Shown here piece after piece: positions 33,576 to 44,986 of a DNA stretch of 64,000 nucleotides (position 1 is the stretch's first letter; each line of letters starts with the position of its first letter). A program made the translations under genes and the position numbers. The stretch is from Spinacia oleracea (Eukaryota > Streptophyta > Magnoliopsida > Caryophyllales > Amaranthaceae): the NCBI RefSeq assembly GCF_020520425.1, contig NC_079487.1:105000141-105064140 (forward strand), in the 5' to 3' direction. The notes below the pieces were generated by a model, which was given only the letters and a program-made list of their open reading frames with translations, was not told the DNA's origin and did no database searches.

Positions 33576-36500
33576 CATTCATCCATTTCTTCATCATCAT
33601 CCTCCTTAGTTGTTTTAGTTTTGGCATTCAAAGAATCAAGAACTTCATATATTTGAGAGGTAGCTTGAGCTGGATTACCCACTGTTTGGGTAGATGTTGT
33701 TGGATCAACAACAACAGCAATAGACAAAACTGCAGGCTCAGTTGGAACAACAGCAGAAGGTTGAGGGGCAACAGTAACAACAGGATTGTTACTATCATCA
33801 AAAAGATCATCCCAACCATTTGGTAGATTCTTCACCAATTGATGAAAATCCACTAACTCATCAACCATCTTTTGATAAGTGGAATTCTCCAAAATATCAT
33901 CACCATGGCTCTGCGTTGCCATCGAAGCCTGTATTTTGAACAGCTCGTCAGCATGGATGGCTGAAACGACATCCAAATCTCTCTTCATCAACAACCACTG
34001 ACCATGAAACTCCTGTAAAACAAAATACATAAATTTAAATATGGAACATATTAGGAAAATTTAATTAAAAGTACAACAAATATTATAAGAAAAGGTATCT
34101 ATAGTATATAAATATAACTATATAAAAGGTTACTATAGTATATGAAAGGTAACTATAGTATATAAAAGATAACTACACTGAATAAAAGATAACTATAGTA
34201 AATAAAAGGTAACTATAGTATATAAAAGGTAACTATAGTAAATAATAAGTAACTATAGTATATAAAAGATAACTATAGTATTTATTGTATATAATACAAT
34301 TACTAAAACAAAGTAATGATAACTTAGTGTATCAAAGATAATTATTGAACATAAATGATAACTATAGTATATAAAATATAACTATAATATATCTACAATT
34401 ACTAAAACAAAGATAATGATAATTATACTGTATAAAAGATAAGTATAGGATATAAAAAATAACTATAGTTTATAATGACAAATATATCAACCATAAAGTA
34501 AACTTACATCAGTGGCTTTGGAGAGAATTTCTTCATTAGTAGGATGAGATTCAGGGAGCTCAAACTGAAGAATCCTAGGACGCCGACTTGGACGTCGACG
34601 GCCAACAGAGGGCTGTTCAGCACTTCTCCCACTGCTGCCAGGTTCACCTTCTTTGGAAATAGATTTTATTTGTGTCAAATCTATTTGACCATCAACAAAA
34701 ACAAATTTTTTGGAAATTGGATACTTCTCCTTCTCCAAAATTCCAGAACCATATGATGCACTCATATTTGCATTTTCAGCATGAATCCGATCAGTTACCA
34801 TCTTCGATGTCCAATGCTGAATAAGAGGTAATTGATCAGGAATACTACTGGAATTCCTAAACTTAATCCTCTGAAAATACACAAGTTGAAAAAACACAAC
34901 ACAGCCTCCAAATGTCTTTTGATCTTTGCCTTTCAATAAACAACTTTTAAATTTCACAGTTTCCTCACATAATACGTCAAGAACGTATTTACACCAATTG
35001 TATTTGGGAATCATTTTAGGATCTTCCAAAGCCTTAGCCAATCGTAAATCTACAGTCCTATTGGCTGTAGGAGTCAAAAATGTAGAAAAGGCAACAAAAA
35101 CAAACAATTGTTTAAACAGATCACCACCTTCTGTCAACAATTTGATCCTTTCCTCAAGCAACCTCAGAGGAATTTGAGCATTGACTTCTTCAAATCCAAA
35201 CTCTTTTCTCCACTTGATCTTCAAATCCAAATCAGGATTAGTAGAATTGCGCCCACGTTTAACCCCTTCAACCTCCAGCTCAGAAAGGGGGAGCATAAAC
35301 AAATCGTACACATCATAATCAGTGATTTCAAACTGCTTGGAATCACTGATAGTGAACAAAGAACTCACTCCATCAAAGCATTTGATGCACCAGTACATCA
35401 TTTGAGTGTTCTTTCGACTTAATTGAAGGCATAACAATCCTCCAAAGCCTATCTCTTGAACAGCTGCCTTTTGTTCAGGAGAGAAGTCTTTAATTAATTT
35501 ACACAATGATCCTCCTGAACATTGTGTATCAAAATTAAACATGAAAATAATGAATAATGAAAGTAAGTCAGGTATTTCAAACATATAGTAACTATTTAGA
35601 ACACATAGTAACTGTTTAAAACATACAGTAACTATTAAAAACATATAGTAACTATTTAGAAGATACAGTAACCTTTCAAATAATATAGTAACTATAGTAC
35701 ACATAGAAACTATTTAAACATATAGTAATTGTTTAAAATATATAGTAACTATTTAAAACATAAAGAAACTATTTAGAACATATAGTAATCTTTGGAATCA
35801 TATAGTAACTATTGTAAACATAGTACACATAGAACCTATTTAGAACATATAGTAACTATTAAAAACATATAGTAACTATTTAAAACATATAGTAACCTTT
35901 GGAATCATATAGTAACTATTTAAAACATATAGTAACCTTTGGAATCTTATAGTAACTGTTTAAAACATATAGTAACTATTTAAAAAATATAGTAACTATT
36001 TAGAACATAGTAACTATTTTCAACATATAGTAACTATTTAGAACAATTGACTAAATTAAATTAACACTTACACGATTGGCAGGCCATCAGCGCCAAATTC
36101 TTTCAAAACTTGTGACTGAAGTTGATGAGATTCAGGATGTGGAACGTCAACCAAAGAAGAATTTTGTAAAACTATTTGATTAGGTTCTTCTTCTTCAATT
36201 GGTTCTTTTTCAGGTACAAGCTCAATATCTTTTGTTTTCGGATTGCCAGCCTTTTTGTTCTTTTTTATAGACACAGATTCCTTAGCAACTGAAACAAAAC
36301 AATTATAAAACAAAATATTACTATATAGTAACCATTACAATCACATAGTAACCAATAAAATCATATAGCAACCATAATAGAATATAGAAACCATTAGAAT
36401 CATATAGTAACTATTACAAACATATAGTAACCTTAGAAATCATATAGTAACTAATGTACAAATAATAAGTTCTAAAATACTATAGTACCTATTGTACAAC

Positions 36501-37124
36501 ATAATAGTAACCTTTCAAATAATATAATAAATACATAAACATAGAGTATCCATTTAAATCAGATAGTAACTATTTATTATACATAGTAACTGTTTGAATT
36601 TATAATAACATTTAAGAAAGATAGTAACTATTTATAACACATAGTTACTGTTTTAAAGTTATATTTACTTTCTAAAAAAGATAGTAACTATTTATAACAC
36701 ATAGTTACTATTTTAAAGTTTATTTACTTTCTAAAAAAGACAGTAACTATTTTAAAAACATAGTTACTGTTTTAGACATGTAGTAACCTTTTAAAAATAT
36801 AATTACTCTGAAAAACTACTAGCAGTACGAACATACCAGTCACTAATAAAAATACTTAAAAACTTCGTAAAATAAAATAAAAGGTAACTATATCTTTGAA
36901 ACAGTAACTTCATGAAACACTAACCCTAATTTCAACAAAACCACAAACATTTCAATAATTCAAAATCAAACAAAAAATAAGTTCAAATAACCAGGAATTA
37001 CTTCACAAACAGGATTTGGCCGTCTTCCTCGCCTTCGAGGAGCTTCAACTGCCACTTCAGTGACGGAATTGTCGATTTCAGGTTTCTTCGCTGCCGGTTT
37101 CTTCGGTGCCGCTTTCTTCACCAT
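33554..37124 (-). CDS. Second MULE gene: AT-hook-like, DUF1985-like protein
   Basis: Four coding blocks on the minus strand: 37124-36992, 36288-36072, 35514-34508 and 34012-33554, about 600 residues. The first is Lys/Ala/Pro-rich and contains PRRRGRRPNP, an AT-hook-like motif, after MVKKAAPKKPAAKKPEID. The second is charged and probably disordered. The third is globular: FSPEQKAAVQEIGFGGLLCL, YWCIKCFDGVSSLF, ITDYDVYDLFMLPLSE, EERIKLLTEGGDLFKQLFVF, TANRTVDLRLAKALEDP. This pattern resembles the DUF1985-type front region of transposon Ulp1-like proteins, but no protease domain follows. The fourth block has a helical start, then Thr/Pro/Val-rich sequence. Phase agrees at the first and last junctions but not between blocks two and three, so a small indel or unusual splice is possible. 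Confidence 0.6.
34040..34500. repeat. GTAACTATA repeats in last intron of the second MULE gene
   Basis: A run of AGGTAACTATAGTATATAAA-type units with period close to 20 fills this intron, most regular at 34130-34280. The core still reads GTAACTAT on the plus strand although the gene is on the minus strand. Confidence 0.88.
35560..36060. repeat. TAGTAACTATTT repeats in second intron of the second MULE gene
   Basis: Units such as ACATATAGTAACTATTTAAA repeat at 20-22 bases through the intron, with some longer doubled blocks (for example ATAGTAACCTTTGGAATCAT). Confidence 0.88.
36300..36905. repeat. TAGTAACTATT repeats in first intron of the second MULE gene
   Basis: The same core with other spacers (ATAGTAACTATTACAAACAT, then TAAGAAAGATAGTAACTATT types). 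The array decays towards 36900, close to the first exon. Confidence 0.85.
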
Positions 37125-37414
37125 TTTTTACGAAAAAGAAGACCGGTAGAGTAATTTGATGCAAATGGATGAAAATAATCACTGAAATTAAATTTGAAAT
37201 GGAGAGAGAAATTCAGAGAGAAGTTCGAAAGCAGTTTAGAGAGAGAAGTTGAGTGAGAAGTTCAAAAGCCGGGAAAAAGGAAATTAAAAAAAAAACATAT
37301 ATATAATTACGAAATCACGTGGCAGTTACAGAAATAGCAACACGCAACTTCTCACACACGAAAACACAAAGACTATAATACCCTGGTCCATAGCATGGAC
37401 CTAGTTTAGTATAG

Positions 37415-37773
37415 TGTAAACCTATTTTGTGATGGTATAGATGATTAATAATATTATAAAATTATTTTGGAAATAAAAAATAATATAATCATAATGTTTA
37501 TCATAAAAATGTTAAATGCACTAAGATAATAAAAATATTAAATTAGTTTTTTCATGTGATCACTCTGCTATGAGTTTATCCCCGTCAGTGGTTATCCTAA
37601 TGTTTGCGGAAAATATTCTCCTAAAGTTTACCACTTATTTCGTGCTAAAAATTAATGTTAAGATGCACTTCGATAATTTTATTTCGAGGGATCACAAATT
37701 TAGTTATATACAACTCATTCAACACAAATTTTAAGAAATTTACGCTCTATACTTACAAATCCATTGAATATGC
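37415..37773. other. AT-rich intergenic sequence
   Basis: No coding frame, no repeat that I recognise. The last five bases (TATGC, 37769-37773) are the left copy of the target duplication of the following solo LTR. Confidence 0.5.
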
Positions 37774-39291
37774 TGAAGGAAACATATCGTTCACCCAAGG
37801 TGCATTAATCTAATACCAAGGTTTAGATTAATTACGGAATATTAATTCAGTAAGATCAAGTGATTGGAACAGCTAGCTGAAGCAATGTATCCATTCAGTG
37901 AGTTCTAATCCTTATTAAGCTCACAACTTACTCTTAATTGAACCTACAAGGTCACACCAATGACATAAAAAAATCGTCGGATTAAATGAATCGGAAATTT
38001 ATTTAATGGCTATTCGGGAATTTAGTTCGAAAAACGTAAATATACGATAAAACGTTGGATCGTAATCGTATATCGTATTGCGTATATTTGTAGGCCGGTC
38101 CGGACGAATAATCGTGTCATACGACATTGGATCGTCAAGTACTGTACGATAAATAATAGCCGTAAGACATTAGACGCAACACGAAAGGGAGTGAACAACG
38201 TTGCGGCCCACGAGCCAAGCACGCAAGGCCCATGGGCGCCGCAGCAGAGGCCCATAGGGGTGTTCATCGGTCCAAACCCAGACCGGACCGGATCGACCCG
38301 GACCCGACCGAAGACCGAAATTTTGATAATTCAAGACCCGAAGACCGGACCGATTATGCTTGGACTGAACCCGGACCGGACTGGAAAAATTGGTCCAAAA
38401 CCCGGACCGAACCAGTTTGGACCGGTTGTAGACCTATTTCTATATATATTTTTATTTTTTTATAAAAATTATGGTAAAAAAGAAGATATATATATATATA
38501 TATATATATAAACTAATTGTTAAAGGCTTTTTTTGGAAGCTAAAATAAAATATATCACAATATAGTAATATTCACAACATATTAAAGGAGAGAATAAATT
38601 TTTTAAATAGGTTCTATTATATTTTATTAAGGAAAAATCGGTCCGGTCCAAAAACGGGTTTTGGACCGGACCGGACCGGACCGAAGACCGGAAATTGAAA
38701 TTTCTCGACCCGAAAGTCGGACCGATTGCCTTCGGTCTGGTCTAGGTCGGTCCGATCTGGTCCATTTTTTTGGTCCGGACCAATTTTTGCACACCCCTAG
38801 CGGCCCATGGTCATGGGCGCGCGCTACACAACGATAGCAAGGCCACGCAAGGCCCAATGCCTGCAGGCTCGCGCGCGGCTGTGCGTGTGTGGGGGCTGCA
38901 CATTGTTGGCCGACCAAAGCCTTGTGCGTTGTGGCCGGTTAGCTTATATTATTCCCTAGGTTTTTCATTAAATCTAAGTCATTTTCCACACACTAATTCA
39001 CATAAACTAACCTTGAGGAAACTAAGAACCTTAATCTTCAGTTTACCTCAAATGTAAGATTTTCCCAAAAAGTCAAAAACATTGTGGAAGTGCTAATGGA
39101 ATCAAGACGGATTTGAACATGTCGATGGACATTTGTATAGGGACTACAATTGGAGTTCTTATTTGTGTTCGTGAGGCTAGTGGGAGCACACACTACGAAA
39201 ATATGTTTACATTTAACTAATACTTTTACATGTGATTCTGGATTCGGGATTGTTTTCCGTTTTGTTAATTAGATTAGCATAAATCCCAACA
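37774..39291 (+). mobile_element. Solo LTR of an LTR retrotransposon, with a nested MITE
   Basis: Begins TGAAGGAAAC and ends ATCCCAACA, flanked on both sides by TATGC (37769-37773 and 39292-39296), a perfect 5-bp target duplication. Without the nested hAT-like MITE the LTR is about 970 bp. No internal element region is present, so it arose by LTR-LTR recombination. The same family occurs at 49152-49765. Superfamily (Copia or Gypsy) cannot be told from the LTR. It is older than its inserted MITE. Confidence 0.75.
38255..38799. mobile_element. hAT-like MITE with GGACC-rich arms, about 545 bp
   Basis: Ends TAGGGGTGTTCATCGGTCC at the left and GGACCAATTTTTGCACACCCCTA at the right, an inverted pair. 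Flanking sequence has GGCCCAT on both sides, a degenerate target duplication. Each arm is a run of diverged GGACCG/CCGGACC units, while the centre (38445-38640) is very AT-rich with a TA microsatellite. It is nested in the solo LTR. Non-coding. Confidence 0.7.
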
Positions 39292-39296
39292 TATGC

Positions 39297-40293
39297 AAAA
39301 GTTTCACATCAATCTATATGTTATAACATTATGATGTTAATCATAAATTTGTTACAATTTGATTAATTACCAAATCGAATTCTCTCAAGATGCATGATGC
39401 AATTGAATAAATTCCAATTACTTATCTCGTATAATTCATCATATTTGTCTCTTTCTCAATAATTTATGTTACAACTTTTAAATTATTAAACGATGACATA
39501 ATTAGAATTGTATATATTTGATAAGGGAAAAAAATATTTTAACAATAAATATTGGAAAACATATAGCAAGTCTATAGGAAGAAGTCCTTAAGTATCATGT
39601 TCCTAATTGATAACTTTAACCATTAATATATTATATTACATATAAATAAAAATTATACAAATAAGATGAATATATATTGAGATTAACCCAATAACAATTA
39701 AAAATACAAAAATTAATTTTCCATATAAGTAATAAATGTGGTAGAAATCGGTAAATAAATAGTGCGATAGGTCAATATGATGTACTTCTATCTATTAAGG
39801 AACTGACTAAGTACGAACCTTTAACTATAAACAGCCTTGCCAACTTTAGCAACAGTCTTCAAACCACATATAGTTTTAAAAAAAAACCAGAGATTGCTAA
39901 TTTGCTACTGTACAAAAATGTCCTGTTTATTCTCTTGATTCCCTCTTGCACTTGTGTTACATAGTTAAAATAGGAGGGTGAAACGCCCGATGAACCGGAG
40001 AAAAATACCGTGTGCTAGATCCTCTTACAATCTGGTAACTGCATGATGCATAATTTTCAACATTTTCTGGACAGTTATTCCCAACAGAAGATACTTGAAA
40101 TATCAACAACAAAGAAATCGAACAAAAGATGCCAGAATGCCACTGAAAGTGTATTTACCTATAAGAACATTAGTTTAGAATAGAAACCACAAAATCTCAT
40201 AGTAATACAAAATATTCAGAAAAGTTTTAAGTTAAGTTGAGATAAGAACCTTGAGACTATGAGGTTCAGATTCCAATCCATGTAACATCATCA
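39297..40293. other. AT-rich intergenic sequence
   Basis: About 1 kb with no open frame of note. The last few hundred bases are probably the 3'UTR of the minus-strand gene ending at 40294. No repeat is recognised with confidence. Confidence 0.5.
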
Positions 40294-43200
40294 TCACATT
40301 CGTGCAAATCGTAATATTAACACTGCCATCAAAGTGGCAACACGGAAGAAAATGTCGTTCACGTTCTTGTCCACTCTCACCATCATTTCTTCCTCTTCAA
40401 ATTCTAATTTCATAGAATTCTTTCCAATGTTTATGATTGTGTTTCTCAACTTATTTACTTCCCAAGATAGACAAAATAGTCCAACACCAAACCCAGAGGT
40501 CAGGAAATTGGCTGCGCAGAAAGGTACGCTTCCAGAAACTACTATATGGATCACAAAGAAAACGACAGCAAGTCCGGTTCCTGTGATGCTGGCAGAGAAC
40601 TGAGTTAACAGTAGAGGTAGTGCAGGACCAGCTTTATTCAGTAAGTTTGTCACTGTTTTCCCATTTCGTTTCTTATCCATCATTATTGATAGAAGCATCT
40701 CACAAGCCTGAAAAGAGTTGACCTTGCAAAGATCCCTGTCGTTGGCTGCTCTCTTGTTCTTCCTCTTTGAAGATGGCTTCCGTTTAACTCTCTCAGGACT
40801 GAAACCAAAATCAAGTCAGAACATCGAGATTAATATGTTTGATTTAGAGTTTCCTTGGGTTTAACTTATTTTTAGTACTTAAGTTTGTCTTCATTATCAA
40901 ATGGATGATAAACAAACCAATACGAATCTAACAAGAAAGTAACAGTTCAAACTTGGTCGATTCATTTCCAACAGGAGCAGTTGACTTTTGAACCCAAATT
41001 TCCCCATTAATTTCTCATCATGATTAGAGACAGTTTTAGAAAAAATTGAAACATTATACAGTAATTGAACGCAGGAGATAGTATGCTATGATACTTCGAG
41101 GTGGATTACTGGATTTTCCAAAAAAGATGGTTGTATAACCTTTTGTATGGTATATGGTTTGGAGGAGATTGTTGAGCAACAATATGGGTATTCCTAAAAG
41201 TCTCATTATTTGCTGCGAATAAGAAAGGGAAAGAATAATCTGTATATCATCTCTTTTTTTAATGCAGATTATAGTTCAAATTCAGTTTGGAGATGCAGCT
41301 TTCTTTTTGTGCTTATCAAGGTTTTCTGAGTCTTATTTTCAATTTGAAGCTACAGCCAGGATTGCTGTCACTTCTGAATATCATGGTGCATCAATTCATG
41401 TGCCTTATCTGGGCATCGTCTCAAGTTTAGATATCACTGCTGCGTCTATTTCAGTTTATGTCATTTTAATTCACAGTTCTGTTTGCTCTCAGCGTGTTTG
41501 CTTCATGAATGGTCAGTGATGTTTTCTTTATTCTTTGATGTCGATCTATGATCCTTGTCTAAGATTGAAAGGAAATCTTGTCAATTTTTACAACTTGCAA
41601 AGGAAAAGTACTCCTTAACCTTCCTAGAAGGTGGGAGACTCGGAGAGGAAGAATACTGATGCTACTTAAGGTATTATTGGTTTCAAGGTTCTACGTCTGT
41701 ACCAAAATGCTGCTTTTTGGTTATTAAATAGGATTTTGATTGCCAACAAAAAAAAATATGGCGTATAATTTTTAGTCACTCTTGTCAGGATTCAAAGTAT
41801 ATTTGCGTTATCAGATACGGAGTACATGGAAAAAGGCTATACTCTCGCAAGTGGCCACAATCTATATGAAGCAAGAGGAGAATTGTGAGGCAATGTAACC
41901 AGGAGCAATAAATGAGTACACCGCATGTTTTATGAAGTAGGGAGTTGTGTGGCTCTGCAACTAAGAGCACTTATCAAAATGATGACATCAAATTTAAAAA
42001 GTCTAGTTTATGTAATTTGTGAACTTCAGTCTTGTGTAGCACCTGTTTAGTTCTAGCAATTCTGATAAAAGGAGGGTAAGATTGCAAGAAGAAAAATCAT
42101 TACCTCTTAAGGGGAGCAACGGACAAGGAGTCTAGCTTCAAAGGAGACAAGTATGTACGATCCTGCAATTTGACAGCACCTTTCCTGTAAGAACAGTAAA
42201 CAACCACGAATTCAGTGACACTGTAGCACTTATTATGTCCGGTTTTCAGGACATATGAGCCCAGCAAAGAAAAGATTGGTCAATTTCGAGCACGAAATTC
42301 ATTAAGGTGGTGACACTAGTCTCAACAAAGATTTAACTATTCAATTAAAATGAATTAAATATGGACATTTAAGAGAAACTACTTTGGAGATCAGCAGTGT
42401 CCTATCATCCGGAAATTTGAGATTAAGGCATATGAGGTTTTCACTAACCTAGTTATGTTTCTCACACTCTTATCATTTCCCTAAACTGCCCCCCTCTAAA
42501 AGAAAAGAAAAATTTAAAAAGGGACTTTAAAAAGAAAACTGGAAAAGGATTGCTGCATTAGAATACCCTAAACTCCTTTCAGCATAGTCCTGCAAATATT
42601 TGCTGTATCCATAGAGGGACTGGGTTCAGCCTCCCAGGAGTTACAGCATGTGAGCTGGTTTTTGCTTCTTTTCGTGTCTGTTTCAATGGACTCATGATGC
42701 TTCAACAGTATACTTCACTTGCTACCGTACTTATTAGTATCACTTGCTACCTTACGTATTAGTGATAATCTACCATCAACAGTAAATTAAGGTATAAGAA
42801 TTTGAAAACGATATATCTACATGTGAATAAAGCTAGTGCCAGCATTGGAGCATCTCATTCACATTCTGAATATAGTTGGTGACAACGTAAATAAAAAGCT
42901 ACAGGACATCAGTTCAATCTACAAGCTAGCATCACAAGAATACTTCTCTCGAGTAAAAGCGATAACTGAAAAATGGAAAACTATCAGCAACTACAAGTCC
43001 TTGAACAAAAATTTGAACAAAAATGTAACCCAAAATAAAATGAAGACTTAACTAGATAAAATTACACGTACCATCTGAAATAAGGCACAACCATCTGCTT
43101 TCTCCGTGCTGTTTCCTTTGAATATTTAAGCTCTTCTAGAACTGAAGCCAGATCCTTCATATCAGTCATACTACCAACAAAAGAAATTCGCCCATCAGGA

Positions 43201-44622
43201 TGAACTGATATCGTCGAAGAAGGAAGATCGCGGACCAGATCAGAATTAGCAAGGTGTAGCAGGTGCATATCAGCAGTTGGTGCTTGAATCCTCACCAAGT
43301 CTGGGAATATTGAAGGGTCTAGGTAATCCCTTTCCAACTCATTTGATCCAGACATTAAAAATGGTGACAACTTTTGATGCTTCGTCAATTGTTCATCTAT
43401 GCTGAAGAGGTCGTAATCAGCTTGCTTATCTGGAACAAATACCATAAAACCACAATTATAAACCCACCATCATATCCTGTAAATCACCTTACAAAATACC
43501 ACTTAACATAATCTCCTGGTTTACATGTGCCTATCAATATTCACATCTAACTCGATATTGTTCCACTAATTAGAGTTCGTAATTAGGTACATAAACAAAA
43601 CATAGACAGAAAAGTGGAATCTCAAACAAGCACACAGACACACGCTACGGAAGGCCATCCAAAGAGAAAGCAAGTTCAACAGATAGGAGATCTACTATCG
43701 AGGGACACAAACCTTGAGCATCACCAAACAGAGGCATTCTTCTGATAGGAGCAGCCCTAATAAATTGGCTATATCCATCTAACCCACCCACGGATCTTGA
43801 ATATTCATCATGCTCGTAAGGTGTCAGAGAAAAGGTGGTTGATCTTACTGCCTCGTGCCTCGGTCCAGTGGTTGGTAAAAGCTGCGGGAAATCCTGAACA
43901 TGACAGACACAAATTAGGTTTACATAATTACATCAAGTTCACAAAATTAATAGATGTAAAATCAAACATATGAAAACCCCAACTAAATTATCATCAACAA
44001 AGCAGCAATCAAGCAATAATCTTCCATTGATCTGAAAATTTATAATATTATATTGTATTGATCTGAAGATAAATAATAATATTGGAAGTTTGGAACATCA
44101 TGATTTACAGGTTTTAAAGTAACTAGATAAATTTAAGCTCAATCGAGGGAAGAAGCATCTCAACCAAAACCAGCAAATACATAATAAAATACGGATATAA
44201 AACTTAAGCCAGAATATCCAATTAAGAACAAATTCCCAACAACAACAAAACCAACGACAACAAAAATCAAACAATTCATATAACTAAGTTACTGTAAAAT
44301 CGAAATTCAACCACATATTAAGAAGAAAATCAAACAACCCAGGAAATCAAAACTCAAACTTTATACTGCGAAATTGTATTCAACCCATAATTCAATATAA
44401 AAGAAGGAAAATCAAACAACCAATTATACTGTAAAATTGTATTCAACGCATGATTGAAATAAATAAAAGAAAATGAAAAGGGGAAACATTATACAGAAAT
44501 TCAACAAAATAAATAAATTAATTAAGCAAGATGAAGGACAAACAAACCTTGAAAGGCCTGGAAATTGGTTGCTCTTGGTGGAATAGAAGTCCAGGAGGAC
44601 AGCCATTATAAGTAGAAGCCAT
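40294..44622 (-). CDS. Conserved-looking plant protein of unknown function, 399 aa, membrane C-terminus
   Basis: Five coding exons keep phase on the minus strand: 44622-44548, 43893-43713, 43429-43072, 42184-42104 and 40798-40294. The start MASTYNGCPPGLLFHQEQPI is the first Met of the first exon; a second frame with a start there is a shadow. Residues 1-205 are soluble, with a compact part (SSTISVHPDGRISFVGSMTD, then LASVLEELKYSKETARRKQM) suggesting a small alpha/beta unit with a helix. After a basic linker (ERVKRKPSSKRKNKRAANDR) come three hydrophobic stretches: LPLLLTQFSASITGTGLAVV-FFVIHIV, CAANFLTSGFGVGLFCL, and the extreme C-terminus ATLMAVLILRF. So it is probably a membrane-anchored protein with a large soluble N-terminal region. 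I do not recognise the family with certainty. A Mutator-type MITE lies about 365 bases upstream. Confidence 0.82.
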
Positions 44623-44977
44623 AAGAGAAATCAAAAGCATCTACAGAGAAAATCTGAGTTCAGAAATTGTAGTTTCCGAGCCCGGAATTTCCTGCAATTT
44701 TATGACCTTTGCTTACTACCATGCTCATATTATCTGACAAACTGGCCTCTATTTGGCTTCGTCGATTATTTGACAAAATTTGGAGAATTTTGAGTGGTGA
44801 AGAATGAAAATTTCTTTGGTGACAGGTGAGTTTTGGCACGCAGTTTTTTGGCTTTATTTTACTCTACTTTTGTGGTATTGTGTTTATTTTTTATGCATCC
44901 AAATTTGGGATTCAACGGTAATGATGTCGGTTAGCTGAATTTATTGAAATTAACTCACGAAGTATTCTGCATAGAGT
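44623..44977 (-). promoter_or_regulatory. Upstream region of the 399-aa protein gene
   Basis: This stretch must hold the 5'UTR and proximal promoter. I see no convincing TATA box. It ends at the target duplication of the MITE at 44987, so the MITE lies within a few hundred bases of the start codon. Confidence 0.35.
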
Positions 44978-44986
44978 ATTTGAATT

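Larger units (their letters stand above)
28161..37414 (+). mobile_element. Mutator-like element with FAR1-type transposase and a second gene, 9.25 kb
   Basis: The ends form short, imperfect inverted repeats: CTATAAGGTTACCATGGACC then AGGGTA at the left (28161-28196), and on the opposite strand at the right CTATACTAAACTAGGT then TATGGACCAGGGTA (37414-37379). Inside are a FAR1-type transposase gene (+) and a second gene (-) that converge near 33.1-33.6 kb. The non-coding parts are filled with GTAACTAT-type short repeats. A clear 9-bp target duplication was not found, so the exact outer edges may be off by some bases. Convergent two-gene structure recalls maize MuDR (mudrA and mudrB). The transposase is broken. 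Confidence 0.75.

Noticed and set aside
28583-36905. Short repeats resembling a CRISPR array or telomeric DNA
   Set aside because: Units are diverged, have no unique spacers of even length, and the core GTAACTAT is not the plant telomere TTTAGGG. The context is introns of a plant transposon.
41262-41519. An 85-aa plus-strand open frame inside the last intron of the 399-aa gene
   Set aside because: No recognisable domain, no relatives known to me, antisense to the host gene. A nested gene cannot be excluded but is not supported.
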